Both the position numbers and the translations under genes were made by a program. The notes under the pieces are model-generated. The model was given only the letters and a program-made list of their open reading frames with translations, had not been told where the DNA came from and did no database searches. From Castor canadensis (taxonomy: Eukaryota; Chordata; Mammalia; Rodentia; Castoridae), in assembly GCF_047511655.1 (NCBI RefSeq), contig NC_133390.1, positions 167,978,083 to 168,042,082 on the forward strand: a stretch of DNA of 64,000 bases, in the 5' to 3' direction. Below are positions 11,651-23,057 of the stretch, in pieces (positions within the stretch are counted from its first letter, which is position 1; each line of letters opens with the position of its first letter).

Positions 11651-12044
11651 ATATTCTCTTTTATGATTTGCCTACTTAAATCTTTCTGCCTATTTTTCAA
11701 TTTTCTGCCTTCTTCTGATTTATGTGGTGAGCAGTCTTTACATACTCTGGGTATGAGTCCTCTTATAGATGCAACTATCTTCTACTCTACAGTTGCCTTT
11801 TTATTTTCTTTCTTATGTGTGTCTTTTGATAAACAGAAATCTTATTTTGATGTAGCTCAATTTATTAATCTTTACGCCTGCAATTAGCAATTTTATCTGT
11901 AACTTTAAAAGTATTTCCTTCCCCGGCGTGATAGAGATAGATTTCTGTGTTATCTTCTAGTGTCTGATGTTATACCTTTGATATTTAAGTCTATAATCTA
12001 TATTACATTATATACTAACCTAGGTTATATACTGAACTTTATTT

Positions 12045-12130
12045 TAGGGGCTGCAGGTATGACTCAGTGGTAGAGCTTTTGGCAGACATGTACAAGGCCC
12101 TGGGTTCAATCCCTAGAACTGCAAAACATG
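12045..12130 (+). mobile_element. ID-type SINE
   Basis: GACTCAGTGGTAGAGCTTTT and GGCCCTGGGTTCAATCCCTA; A-rich tail. Confidence 0.8.
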
Positions 12131-12535
12131 CAAATAATTTTAATGTATTGTTTTTATTTCATTCATTTTCTTTTGTTAATTTTTCCTTCTGCTTTCATTG
12201 AGTGTAATTTGTTCTTTGCACTAACTTCCTGAGATAAATATTTTGATAGCTGATATTCACATTTCTTTTTTCTAATGTTTAAAGCTATAATTTCTTCTGC
12301 AGATAAAGCTATAAATTTCTATAGCTGAACATATGGCACTTTAGGTAAATATTTCATATGCACTTAAAAATAAATTCTATTGGTATGTGCAGTGCTCTAT
12401 AATATGTCAAGACGAAATGGTTTTTATTCCAAATTTCTCAGGTCTTCTATAACAGTGCTAAGTTTTCTTTTTGTTGGGGTGTTTTTGGGGGGAGTTAGTG
12501 GGTAGATGCTTGTTCTTATATTGAAAATGGTATGT

Positions 12536-12632
12536 TGGGCTGGTGGAGTGGCTCAAGTGGTAGAGTGCCTGCCTGGCAAGCATGAGACCCTGAGTTCAAA
12601 CCCCAATACCACCAAAAAAAGAAACAAACAAA
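12536..12632 (+). mobile_element. ID-type SINE with target duplication
   Basis: Full ID element (GCTGGTGGAGTGGCTCAAGT, GAGTTCAAACCCCAATACCA) and A-rich tail. The flank AAATGGTATGTT is repeated as AAATGGTATATT after the tail, the expected target duplication of L1-driven insertion. Confidence 0.9.
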
Positions 12633-12891
12633 ATGGTATATTACAATATCCCACTCTGATTTTTTATTTTTATTTTTCATCCCTACCAATTTTGCTTAAT
12701 ATATTTGATGCTACATTACTGGAAATGTAGTTTTAAATCCCTGTGTACTCATGCTTCTTGCTTTAAAGGCTACTTTGTTCAATACTAACATATATATTAA
12801 GTCTTTGTTTAGCATTTGCATAGTGTATCTGCCTATATCCTTTAACTTTAAAACCTTGTATTTAAGGTAGATCTTTCAAACCTCATATTTA

Positions 12892-13283
12892 TTTTTTTAT
12901 ATTTTATTCATATGTGCATGCAATGTTTGGGTCATTTCTCCCTCCTTCCCTCCCACCCCCTATCTCTTCCCCCTCCCTTTCCCTCTCCCCCCTACTCCCT
13001 CCCTTCCAGGCAGAAACTGTTTTGCCCTTATCTCTAATTTTGTTGAAGAGAGATATAAACAATAATAAGAAGGACCAAGGGTTTTTTCTAGTTGAGATAA
13101 GGATAGCTATACAGGGAGATTCTTAACATTGTTTCCATGTACAAATGTGTTACATTCTAAGTTGATTCTTCTCAAACTGACCTTTTCTCTAGTTCCTGGT
13201 CCCCTTCTCCTATTGGTCTCTCTCAATAGTTTCTACATTAGTTCCTTTGCATTGAGAACCTCAAATGCTATCATGTTTTTTTG
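12892..13283 (-). mobile_element. 5'-truncated LINE-1 (3' UTR), first of two stacked insertions
   Basis: Antisense L1 3' UTR with the T-tail at left, a C-rich block at 12940-13010 and AGTTCCTGGTCCCCTTCTCC. It is bounded by two copies of TCAAACCTCATATTTA (12876-12891 and 13284-13299). It is more diverged than its right-hand neighbour, hence older. Confidence 0.88.
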
Positions 13284-13299
13284 TCAAACCTCATATTTA

Positions 13300-14123
13300 T
13301 TTTTTTTTCTTTTATTATTCATATGTGCATACAAGGCTTGGGTCATTTCTCCCCCCTGCCCCCACCCCCTCCCTTACCACCCCTCCACCCCCTCCCCCTC
13401 TCCCCCACCCCCTCAATACCCAGCAGAAACTATTTTGCCCTTATTTCTAATTTTGTTGTAGAGAGAGTATAAGCAATAATAGGAAGGAACAAGAGTTTTT
13501 GCTGGTTGAGATAAGGATAGCTATACAGGGAGTTGACTCACATTGATTTCCTGTGCGTGTGTGTTACCTTCTAGGTTAATTCTTTTTGATCTAACCTTTT
13601 CTCTAGTTCCTGGTCCCCTTTTCCTGTTGGCCTCAGTTGCCTTTAAGGTATCTGCTTTAGCTTCTCTGAGTTAAGGGCAACAAATGCTAGCTAATTTTTT
13701 AGGTGTCTTACCTATCCTCACCCCTCCCTTGTGTGCTCTCGCTTTTATCATGTGCTCAAAGTCCAATCCCCTTGTTGTGTTTGCCCTTGATCTAATGTCC
13801 ACATATGAGGGAGAACATACGATTTTTGGTCTTTTGGGCCAGGCTAACCTCACTCAGAATGATGTTCTTCAATTCCATCCATTTACCAGCGAATGATAAC
13901 ATTTCATTCTTCTTCGTGGCTGCATAAAATTCCATTGTGTATAGATACCACATTTTCTTAATCCATTCATCAGTAGTGGGGCATCTTGGCTGTTTCCATA
14001 ACTTGGCTATTGTGAATAGTGCCGCAATAAACATGGGTGTGCAGGTGCCTCTGGAGTAACCTGTGTCACAGTCTTTTGGGTATATCCCCAAGAGTGGTAT
14101 TGCTGGATCAAATGGTAGATCAA
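13300..14123 (-). mobile_element. Younger 5'-truncated LINE-1, second of two stacked insertions
   Basis: Antisense L1 with T-tail, C-rich block 13350-13420, 3' UTR and the ORF2 C-terminus. The minus frame 14127-13792 ends in MFSLICGH, like the copy at 1-1303. It is bounded by TCAAACCTCATATTTA (13284-13299) and TCAAACTTCATATTTA (14124-14139). The left boundary copy is shared with the preceding insertion. Confidence 0.92.
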
Positions 14124-14139
14124 TCAAACTTCATATTTA

Positions 14140-14600
14140 AAACAGAGCTCTTAGGCTGCATGTTATTGGATTTTGTTTGCTTATCCAGTCTGACAGTCTT
14201 TTTCTTTTATTTGGACTAATTAAGACTATTTATATTTAATGCAATACATGGTATATTTGAGTTTATGTCTACCAATTATTATTCAATTTCTATTTTCTAT
14301 CTGTTCTATTTTCCTTTTTCTTCCATGTTGGATTAAAAAAACTATTTTCCCTATAATTACATGAACCTCCTCCCATTAGCTTATTAATTACACATTCTTT
14401 TACTTTATAAAATGTATCTTTGACTTGTTAGTGTTTAAAATAAGTTGAACTCTTACCACTCCCAGGTAATGTGAAAAATCTTTAAACACTTTGACTCCAC
14501 TTACCAACTCACATGTTTTGTGTTATTTTTGCAACATACTATAATTCTTCATATATTTAAATTCCATAAAAATTATCATTATTGGGTTGTATAAACAATA
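14140..14600 (-). mobile_element. Old LINE-1, minus strand, right part
   Basis: Continuation of the old L1 split by the two insertions; T-rich antisense sequence such as CAATTTCTATTTTCTATCTG. Confidence 0.5.
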
Positions 14601-14611
14601 ACTTGGATCAT

Positions 14612-14830
14612 GGTTTCTCAGATTTGGCACTATTAAACTTTGAGCCATTGAGTCATTTGTTGTGGAGGACAGCCCTGCTCATTTTAGGTTGCTTAGCAGC
14701 ATCCCTGTCTACACTCGCTGAATGCCAGTAGCACCACCCTCCAAGTCATGACAAATATAAATAAATGCTCTCCCACATCACCAAATACCTCCCCCATGGG
14801 AAAAATTTACCTGAGTTGGGAACCATTCAC
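14612..14830 (-). mobile_element. MER5A-like hAT-Charlie element
   Basis: Close to the MER5A consensus read in reverse: GGCACTATTAAACTTTGAGC, TTTGTTGTGGAGGACAGCCC, GTTGCTTAGCAGCATCCCTG, GAATGCCAGTAGCACCACCC, with end blocks TTTCTCAGATTTGGC and GAGTTGGGAACCATTCAC. A non-autonomous DNA transposon shared by placental mammals. Confidence 0.75.
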
Positions 14831-15009
14831 TAGATTTGCCTACAGATTTTTCCTTCCTGTTTTTCTTCATTTCTTCTTGCTTTACCTTTTTGTATCTAGG
14901 ACAATATATAGTTGTATATCTAGAACTAAGCCAAGTTTAGTTCCTGGCTTTGACCACTAGAAGGGAGTAGGAAATTTCACAATGAGCAAACCTAGTAAAA
15001 GAATGTGAC

Positions 15010-15084
15010 TTCCATTTCTGGTGCACACGTGTAATAATAGCACTTGGGAGGCTGGAGCAGGATGATCAAGAGTTCAAGGCCAGC
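15010..15084 (+). mobile_element. B1-like SINE, left half, split by a later SINE
   Basis: GCACACGTGTAATAATAGCA to AAGAGTTCAAGGCCAGC. The B1 resumes at 15541 (AAGAGTTCAGGACAGCC, GGGCTACATTATGAGGACTT) after the inserted multimeric SINE. Confidence 0.75.
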
Positions 15085-15540
15085 AGGACACTGGTGGGTC
15101 ATACTTATAAGCCTACCTACTTGGGAGTCTGAGATTGGAAGGATCGCTGCTTGAGGCCAACCCAGGCAAAAAGTTCACAAGACCCCCTCTCAACCAATAG
15201 CTGGGAGCAGTGATGTATGCCTATCATCCTAAACTACACAGGAGGCTGAGATCAGGAGGACTGTGGTCCAGGCCAGCCCAAGACAAAAAAGTTTGTGAGA
15301 ACCCATTCTCAGTGGCAAAAGTTGAGCGTGGTGGCACCCACCTGTCATCCCAGCTACAGAGGGAAGCATAAAATAGAAAGATAGGGGTCCAGGACAGTCT
15401 GGACAAAAAGCAAGACCCTATGTCCAAAATAAACTGAGTAAACAGGGCTGATGGTGTGGTTCAAGTGGTAGAATGCCTGCCTTGCAAGGGCAAATCCCTG
15501 AGTCAAACCCCCAGTACCACAAAAGGAAAAAAAAAAAAAA
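15085..15540 (+). mobile_element. Multimeric SINE: three B1-like units plus one ID unit
   Basis: Three successive 7SL/B1-like monomers begin near 15090, 15201 and 15322 (blocks TAAGCCTACCTACTTGGGAG, GCCTATCATCCTAAACTACA and GGTGGCACCCACCTGTCATC). They are followed by an ID unit (TGTGGTTCAAGTGGTAGAAT) and an A-tail at 15523-15540. The target flank AAGAGTTCA is repeated on both sides (15068-15076 and 15541-15549), so the whole 455-bp block looks like one insertion. Confidence 0.7.
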
Positions 15541-15600
15541 AAGAGTTCAGGACAGCCTGGGCTACATTATGAGGACTTGTCTCAAAAAAAAAAAAAAAGC
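15541..15600 (+). mobile_element. B1-like SINE, right half
   Basis: End of the B1 that begins at 15010, with its own A-tail at 15584-15598. Confidence 0.75.
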
Positions 15601-15680
15601 AAAGAAAAGAGGAAGGAGGGAAAAAAGAAGGAAGGAAAGGAGTCAGAAAAGGAGAGGAAAGGAGAGGGGAGGGAAAGAAT
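15594..15680 (+). repeat. Purine-rich (A/G) low-complexity tract
   Basis: Nearly pure AG sequence following the B1 tail, with GGAAGGAGGG and GGAGAGGAAAGG units. Confidence 0.9.
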
Positions 15681-15767
15681 GTGACTTCTAAATAACCTCC
15701 TCCACTAAAAGGATCCAGGACTCCTTGGTGCAGAGACTGATTATAGGGTTGGAGCAATAAAACCAAA

Positions 15768-15862
15768 ATGCTTCTGGGGGAGTGGCTCAAGTGGTAGAGC
15801 ACTTGCCTTGCAAGCACAAGGTCTTGAGTTCAAACCCCATTACCACCAGAGGAAAGCACAAC
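15768..15862 (+). mobile_element. ID-type SINE
   Basis: GGGGGAGTGGCTCAAGTGGT and GAGTTCAAACCCCATTACCA; a nearly intact ID unit. Confidence 0.88.
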
Positions 15863-16147
15863 ACAAGCCAGTAACATCTTGTGCCAGAAAGCAATGAATT
15901 ACCACAAGAATGAAGGGGACATAATAAAAGAGGTTTCCACCAGTCCAATCCAGACAATATTTGTTAACAGTAACAAACCCACCAAGTAAGAAACCATGAG
16001 TCCATACCAATGCAAACAAATAAATGAATAAGCTGAAAGTTTGCTGAAGAAAAGATCGTTTACACAGTTTCAGTTATCAACTATTAATTCCAAGGGGAAA
16101 GCATTAGTTTCACAGAGAAGTCTGGAAGACACTGTTCTTACTGGTGA

Positions 16148-16470
16148 TAGCTATGGTTTGAATGCAGGTTCCTTAAAATTCCTGTGTTGCAGACTTAATC
16201 CCCAAAGTCATGGTACAGGAATTAATGATAATTTCCTTTGAGAGATAATTAGGACTAGATGAGGTCATGGAAATGGGCCCTATGATAACATTAGTGGCTT
16301 ATAAGATGAGGAAGAGACACCTAAGCTAGCATACTTGCTCTGTCTCACCATGTCACAAGCAGATGCCAGGCTTCAGGAATTCAGAGTCTTCAGAAGTAGG
16401 AGCCAAACAGACCTCTATTCTTTACAAATCACTCAGCTGAGTAGTTATTACAGACAAAGAACTGAGACAG
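16148..16470 (+). repeat. MaLR-type LTR fossil (MLT1-like)
   Basis: LTR sequence beginning GCTATGGTTTGAATGCAGG, with CAGACTTAATCCCCAAAG and ending near GACAAAGAACTGAGACAG. A solitary, old, degraded mammalian-apparent LTR-retrotransposon LTR with no internal region beside it. Confidence 0.7.
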
Positions 16471-16867
16471 CGCTCAAAATGACACATTCAGCAAGTGGAA
16501 ATCTTGTGTTCCCTGGCAGGATGCAATGAGCTCGCAGCATCGTTTCTGCAGCAGTCCGGTCTAAGATGTGAGCCATCACTGGGCAACTAGCAAAACTTGA
16601 GTTAATTTTCTTATGGTGATAGTTGATTGTGGTAGTATAGAAGAATGTCCTCATTTGTGGGGAATAAACACCAAAGACTTGAGATCATGGGGTGTCATTT
16701 TGGTAACTATCAGATGGTTCCAGAAAAAAGGACATAGGAACATATTTTGTTATATTTATGCCAAACTGTACCATTTGGGGGAATTCTGATAAAATGGTAT
16801 TGTTTTTAATTTCACATTCCACTTGTCCAATGCTGACATATAAGAAATCAATTGACCTTTTTTTGTG

Positions 16868-17095
16868 GTATTGGGGTTCAATATTGTTTCTTTTTTCAGT
16901 ACTGGGATTTGAACTCAGGGTCTCAAACTTGCTAAGCAAGGCTTTACCACTTGAGCCATGCTCCCAGCCCTTTTTGCTTTGGTTTGTTTTTCACATAAGG
17001 TCTCACACTTTTTGCCCAGACTAGTCGTGGACTGTGCCTACCTCCATCTCCTGAGTAGATGGGATTACAGCTGTGCATCACTACATTTAGCCTTG
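16868..17095 (-). mobile_element. B1-ID composite SINE
   Basis: Reverse ID part (TTGCTAAGCAAGGCTTTACC, TGAGCCATGCTCCCAGCCCT) joined to a reverse B1 part (ATCTCCTGAGTAGATGGGAT). Confidence 0.85.
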
Positions 17096-17109
17096 TTAAC
17101 CTTGTTTCT

Positions 17110-18803
17110 TATAACCTTGCTATAATCATGTATTAGTTACAGGAGGGTTGTTTTCTTCTGGTAGTTGTATGGTTTTGAGTTTTACACTTAAACACTTATC
17201 ACATTTTGAGTTGCTTAAGAATAAGAAAACAAAAAGGTTTTATTTTACCTTGTCTTATGCATTTTTGAAGCTTCCCCTCTTTTTTTAAACATACATGCAG
17301 TTCACTGACCTATTTCATTTTTCTACTCCTTTTAACATTTTTTGAAAAGCTGAACTGCTGGAAACAAACTCCCTCATTTTTTTTTGTTTGTCTTGGAAAG
17401 TGTTTATTTCTCCTTTACTTTTTAAGGGTAATTTATTAGGGTAGAGATTCTAGGTGAAAGGATATTTTTCTCTCAACACTAAATATTTCACTTCACTCTG
17501 TTCTTGTTTGCATGGTTACTGAAAGTAAGATGTAATTCTTACATTTTCTCCTCTATAATAAGATGCTTTCTCCCCTGTGGTTTTAGTTAGACTGAAGAGA
17601 GGCACAGAAGATAGGCAGGAGGTGACTCAACATCAGAACAGGTTTTATTTGGCAAAGAGGGCCTGCAAAGGGGGTCCCCAGCAAGACAGCTAGAGCCCAC
17701 TGCCACATACTGGCTTGGGAGTAGATGTAGGGGAAACTGGTGGAAAAGTACAAGGAAGGCCTGGGTGGGAAAATCTTGTGGGTTACTGAGGAGCGTTGTT
17801 GCTGGGCAACCAAGGAAGATAAACCATGGTTAGGTCACCCAATCTGCTCAACTATCCTTGGCACCCAGAGATAATAAGGTTAACAACTGTCCTTTGTCAT
17901 TCTTTGGGGTCATGTGGGGAGTTTCCAGTAAGTCACCTGCAAGGAGAAGAGGGTCTGGTCCTAATACGGCTTTCCTAACTGCTCAGTTTCTTTGGGAACT
18001 TTTTTCTTTTTCTTTTTTTTTTCCTGCAGTTTGAATCTGATAAGCTTAGGTATAGTTTTGGTGGTGGGAAGTGGCAATCAGCGTTTGTCCTTCTTGGTGT
18101 TCTTCCTGGATCTATGATTTGGTATCTGATACTAATTTGGGAGAAACTCTCAGTTGTTATTATTTGAAATAGTTTTCTGTTCTTTTTTTTTCCTTGTCCT
18201 TCTGGTAATCTCATTACACAGGATCATACCTTTTGTAGTTGTCCCACAGTTCTTGGACAGTCTCTTCTGTTGGTGTGGTGGTTGCTTTCCGTCTTTGTTC
18301 TCTTTGCTTTTTAGTTGTGAAGGTTTATTCTGAGCTATTCTCAAAATCAGATACTGTTTCTTCAATTGCATTTAATCTTCTAGGAAGTCCATCAAAGGTG
18401 TTTTTTGGTTGTGTTCACTTTTTTCTAATCTCATAATTTCTTTTTGGTTCTTTCTTAGAATTCCTGTCTCTCTGCTTACATCATTCATCTGTGCTTACAC
18501 TGCTATTTATCCATTAAAGGTGATTAACTCCCTCAGGTTTGTTTCTTTGTGGCAATTTTTCTTTCTCCTTCATTTTTGAAGGACAGTTTGCTGGATATGG
18601 TGGTCCTCGTTGGAAGTTCTTGTTGTTTTCTCCCCCCAGTACTCTGAATATATCATTCTACTTTTTTCTGGCCTGGACAGTTTCTGCTGAGGTATCTGCT
18701 GATAGTCATATAAAAGTTCCCTTGAATGTGACAAATTGATTTTCTCTTGCGTTTTTAAGATTCTTTCATTGTCCATGAGTTGATACTTGGACTGTACTAT
18801 TTC
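17110..18803 (-). mobile_element. Old LINE-1/HAL1-like remnant, left part
   Basis: Antisense sequence with HAL1-like landmarks, such as GTCCCACAGTTCTTGGACAG, GGTGGTCCTCGTTGGAAGTT and GATTCTTTCATTGTCCATGA. The piece at 17585-17940 is different in texture and unassigned. The right part resumes at 19248. Confidence 0.5.
17585..17940. other. Unassigned stretch, possible inserted repeat
   Basis: GC-richer than the flanking T-rich L1/HAL1 DNA, starting AGACTGAAGAGAGGCACAGA and ending near GTCACCTGCAAGGAGAAGAG. No gene features; family not recognised. Confidence 0.35.
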
Positions 18804-18811
18804 TCAGTGTG

Positions 18812-19239
18812 TTGGTTAGTTTTTCATTGTTGTGACAAATAACTGAGGGAAACTATTTAAAAGGAGGAAAGATTTATTTTGGCTCACAGTTTCAGAGGGT
18901 TCTGTCCAAGGTTGGCAAGTCCATTGCTTGTGTTTGAGTCAAGTCGGGAATCATGGCAGCAGGAATGTGTGCCTCACAGTGACCAGAAAGCAGAGAGAGG
19001 GACTCAGGGAGCAGCCCAGGGCTGTCCCCAGTTTCCCCACAATCCACAATTCCACCACCTCCCAACAGTCTCCTCAAATTTTAAAGCCATCCAAAGATTC
19101 AACTGTTGATTAGGCTAGAGCCCTAATGTTGTAATCATCTCTGGAAATATCCTCACAAGCATACTCAGAGGTGTGCTTTCATAATGTCTGAGGCATTTCC
19201 AAATCCTGTCAGGTTGACAATCAAGATTAGCCACAACCT
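18812..19239. mobile_element. hAT-like non-autonomous DNA transposon (URR1-like)
   Basis: The ends form an imperfect inverted repeat: TTGGTTAGTTTTTCATTG at left and GTTGACAATCAAGATTAGCC at right. An 8-bp target duplication flanks it, TCAGTGTG (18804-18811) and TCACTGTG (19240-19247), the length hAT elements make. It is inserted into the HAL1-like remnant. The URR1 name is from memory of rodent consensus ends. Confidence 0.55.
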
Positions 19240-19247
19240 TCACTGTG

Positions 19248-20700
19248 CACTTCTTGGGGTGCAGCTTATTTGGATATCTTTGGGCTTCTTGAGTGTGGAT
19301 GCTTTTTTCCTACTCCAGATTTAAGGAATTTTCAGCCATTACTTTTAATTTCATGTTCCTTTCTTTCTCTTCACCTTCTGGGATTTCCATAATGCATATA
19401 TCAGTCCACTTTTTCATAGTCTTTCTTTACACTTTTCATTCTTTTTAACATTCTTTAGGCAGATAATTTTAAATGACTAGTTTTTGAGTTTGAGGATTCT
19501 TTCTTCTGCTTTATTGAGTCTGCTATTGAACCTTGCTGGTGAGTTTTTCAGTTCTATAATTGTATTTCAGCTCCAAAATTCCCAGTAGAAAATTGGAAAC
19601 TTTTCACCAGGCGTGGTGGTACATGCCAGTAATCTCAGTTACTCAGAAAGTGTGTATAGAAGAATCATGTCCAAGACCAGTCTGGGCAAAAAAGCATGAG
19701 ACCCTATCAAAAAAATGAAAACAAAAAAGTTCTGTGGGCATACCTTCAATGGTAGAGCACTTGCTTAGCAAATGTGAGGCCCTGAATTCAAACACCAGTA
19801 CCACCAAAAACAAAAACAAAAAATCAGAACTTTTCCTAATAGAAATTTCTCTTTGTTGTAATTCTCATTTTGTTCATGTGTCATTGAGCATTTTTATGGT
19901 AGTCATTTTAATTCTGTATCAAGTTATTTATATGCCTCCATATCTTTGTAGTTTAGTTTCTGAAGATTAATTTTTTTCCCTTGATTTTGGCCATATCTTC
20001 CTACTTCTTGCTTCTCAACACTTTGTGTTCACATCAGCAATTTTTTTTAAAGCCACCATTTCCAGTCTTTATGGACTGGCTTTTTACAGGGGGAGACCTT
20101 CACCATTCTGCCTAGCTAGAGAGTATGGGGGCCTCTCAAACCTTCCCAAGGATGTGTTTTTTCTGAATTTGTGCTTGTGAATACCTAACTAGAGGAATTT
20201 TCTGTTTTGTCAGGAGTTCATAATCTCCTGCTCCCTCTGGTGTCTGTCTGCTGTACCACAGTTCTTCTGAATCTACAGTGCACTGCCTACATTTTTTTTT
20301 TCTCAGCAGCCTGGTAAATCTAGTATATGTGGGATCTTGTCAGAGCTCCAAGACAGAAACCAGTCCCTAGAGCAGTCCCTCAAAAAAGTCTGAATGTTGA
20401 AAATATTATTCAGTCTTCTTCTTCCCTCTCCAGGGAGAAGCTAGGGGCTGAGAGTTTTCCTAATTTGGGCAGGGATTATGGCAAAAGAGTATGGAAATTT
20501 TCCTGCCAGTTCTGAAGGACTCGTTTCACTTCTTGCCTGGGGTATAGGAGCCTTTCAACTGGTTTCTATATTTCTCAAATGGATGGTGCATAATATTACT
20601 GTTGAATTGATAGTCTGTGGAGGAATTGCCCATCTTGCTGAGGTCAGTCTACACTGACAATTTTAATCAATTTAAATGGAAACAATTACTAATAAAGATT
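19248..20700 (-). mobile_element. Old LINE-1/HAL1-like remnant, right part
   Basis: Continues the antisense element after the hAT-like insertion (TTCTTGAGTGTGGATGCTTT, TTTTCAGCCATTACTTTTAA). No coding frame remains. Confidence 0.45.
19605..19830 (+). mobile_element. B1-ID composite SINE
   Basis: B1-like unit (GCGTGGTGGTACATGCCAGT) followed by an ID unit (CAATGGTAGAGCACTTGCTT, AAACACCAGTACCACC) and an A-rich tail. Confidence 0.85.
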
Positions 20701-21600
20701 TCTCGCCGTTTACTGTTTGTTTGCTAATGGTCTTCTACCTACTTTGTTCCTCAATTCCTCTATTACTACTTTTTTGTGCATGCTTAATTTTTTTCTGCTA
20801 GTGTGCTATTTTGATTCCATTTTAATTTACCTTTCTATATTTTTAAAGCTATTTTCTTAGGGGCACCCAAGCTGGTGATGGCCTACATAGTTCTTTCACA
20901 CCCCCTGGAACTACAGATTAACTTTTAAATACACATCATCTTCTTCCCTGCATCCTAGATGTGGATGGTTTACTCCTTGAGAAAACTTGAACATAGTGCC
21001 AGGGAGGATAGCTAGGGAGCCAGCAGGTCTATAAAATAGATCCTGATAAATAACCAATCAAACATGTTGTTATCTTATTCTACATAACTCCTGGACAGGA
21101 GAGTGTGTAGTTCTTTTGGTACAGTTTGGGTCTTTCAGGCTCAGTTGGTTTCTCCTTTTATTCCTCCCTGGGACAGGATGTCATTTTCAGGCTTCACAGA
21201 GCTATGAGTATTCACACTTCTCTGATACTGGCTGACTGACCCACAATTGTTTACGGTGCCTGCCAACCTTCATGGCTTTGCCACTTTCTGATCTACTCAC
21301 AACAACTCAGCAGTATCTTGTGCCTTTTGAATCCTCAGATGTCAAGAGTTTACCTTCATAGCAGACTTTGGGCTTTCATTCTATTTTATTTCCAATTCTT
21401 TTTTTAAATTTTTGATCCAGTGTTATTGACTAAACTCACACTTCTCCAGTTGCAGGTGCCGATCTCCTCATTATTGTAATTCCTTAACTGTTCATGGTCC
21501 ACTCCCTTTTACCTTCAGAGGCAGAGGAGAAGTGGTGATTTCACTGAAGCATCAATCTTGTCTGCCATCTTGGCTCAAGAGAGCCAGGTCCTCCTCCAGT
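20701..21600. other. No gene recognised; probable old L1 margin
   Basis: T-rich sequence with weak antisense L1 character near 20700-20850 and 21390-21490. No exon or clear repeat otherwise. Confidence 0.3.
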
Positions 21601-22639
21601 TATTACTCTTTTTCTTCTTCCTTCCTTTCTATCTTTCCTTCTGCCTTTTTTTTCTTTTTAATTTCTATAATTCACACACAACGAAATGTACATTTGTACA
21701 TTTCAGCAACAGTAATATATTCAAAAGGTTATGCAATCATCACCACTATCTATTCCAGAACACTTTCATTACCCTTAGAAGAAACTCTGTACCCATTAGA
21801 GTCACTTCCTCCCCACCCCCACCCAGTCCCTGACAACTGTTCATCTACTCTTTGTCTTTATGAACTTCCCTATTCTAGAGATTTCACACCATACATGGCC
21901 TCTTGTGTCTGGTGTCTTTCCCTTGATACAATGTTTCCCAGGTCCATTCAGGATGTAATACCTATCAGTACTTTTTTATTTCTTTTTATGGCTAACTATT
22001 CAATTTTATGGCTATACCATGCTTTTAAATCCATTTATCAGCTGGTGGGTATTTGGGTCGTTTCCATTGTGGGCTACTCTGAATAATGCTTCTTTAACAT
22101 TCATGAACATTTTATATGGACATATGTCTTCAATTCTTTTTAGTGTAGGCTCAGAAGTGGAATTATGGTCATGTGTTTGACTGATTTGACCTTTTGAGGT
22201 TTTCATCAAAGTGCTTTCCTCAGTTGCTGCACCATTCTCCATTCTTAATGGCAGTGTACAAGTTTTCAATCATTCCACATCTCATCAACATGTGTTATTA
22301 TGTGTGGGTTTTTAAAAATTATCCCAATCTTATGAATATGTGGTGCCATTAATTTGCATTTCTCTAATGACTAATGATACTGAACATCTTTCCAAGATGA
22401 AGTGAAGCAACACCAGCTTGAGAGGTTTTATCCAGATTCTCATCTTTTTTTGTCACATGTGACAGAAAGTACATGATATTTATTTTTCTTATTTCACCTA
22501 ACATAATGTCCTAAGGTTCCAGACATTTTCCTGCAAATGTCAGGATTTTATTCTTCTTTATGGCTAAGAAATACTCCATCTATTCTTAAATAAGTACCAT
22601 CTATTCAAATCCTTTGCCTATTTTTATCTTGGGGTTTTT

Positions 22640-22735
22640 TTTAGGGGGTTGTATTGTTTTTTTGTAGTTCTGGGGATCAAACTCAAGGCATGCTACTCAA
22701 GAGTTCTACCAGTGAGCCACACCTGAAGTTCCTTT
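22640..22735 (-). mobile_element. ID-type SINE
   Basis: Reverse ID with GGATCAAACTCAAGGCATGC and GTTCTACCAGTGAGCCACAC. Confidence 0.75.
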
Positions 22736-22971
22736 ACCTATTATTAAACTGGATTATTTCTGTCATTGCTGAGTCATAAGAAGTCTTTATATATTCTGGA
22801 TACTAGGTTCTTATCAGATATGTGTTTTGGAAATATGAATTGTGTTTTCACTTTCTTGGTAGGGTCCTTTGATGCACTGAGACCTTTAATTTTGACGAAC
22901 TTAAATTTTTTTACTTTGGCTCTTTGTGTGTCATATCTAAGAAACCATTGTCATAAAAGTTTACACTCATA

Positions 22972-23057
22972 AGGGTTTGGGCTGTCACTCAGTGATAGAG
23001 CACTGACCTGGCATGTGCAAGGCCCTGGATTCAAACTCCAGCACTAGTAAATATATA
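22972..23057 (+). mobile_element. ID-type SINE
   Basis: GTCACTCAGTGATAGAGCAC and AAGGCCCTGGATTCAAACTC. Confidence 0.8.

Larger units (their letters stand above)
11655..12875 (-). mobile_element. Old LINE-1, minus strand, left part
   Basis: T-rich antisense ORF2-like sequence (for example TTTGATAAACAGAAATCTTA and GATGTAGCTCAATTTATTAA). It continues at 14140-14600 beyond two younger L1 insertions and is interrupted by ID SINEs at 12045 and 12536. Confidence 0.6.

Noticed and set aside
12536-12632. tRNA-like genes at the many ID elements
   Set aside because: A- and B-box-like sequences are present, but the copies are dispersed, A-tailed and flanked by target duplications, so they are SINEs.
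15584-15690. Lysine/arginine-rich frame over the AG-rich tract
   Set aside because: Low-complexity purine sequence following a SINE tail; not coding.
21532-22086. 184-codon plus-strand frame
   Set aside because: It is the antisense of an old minus-strand L1 3' end.
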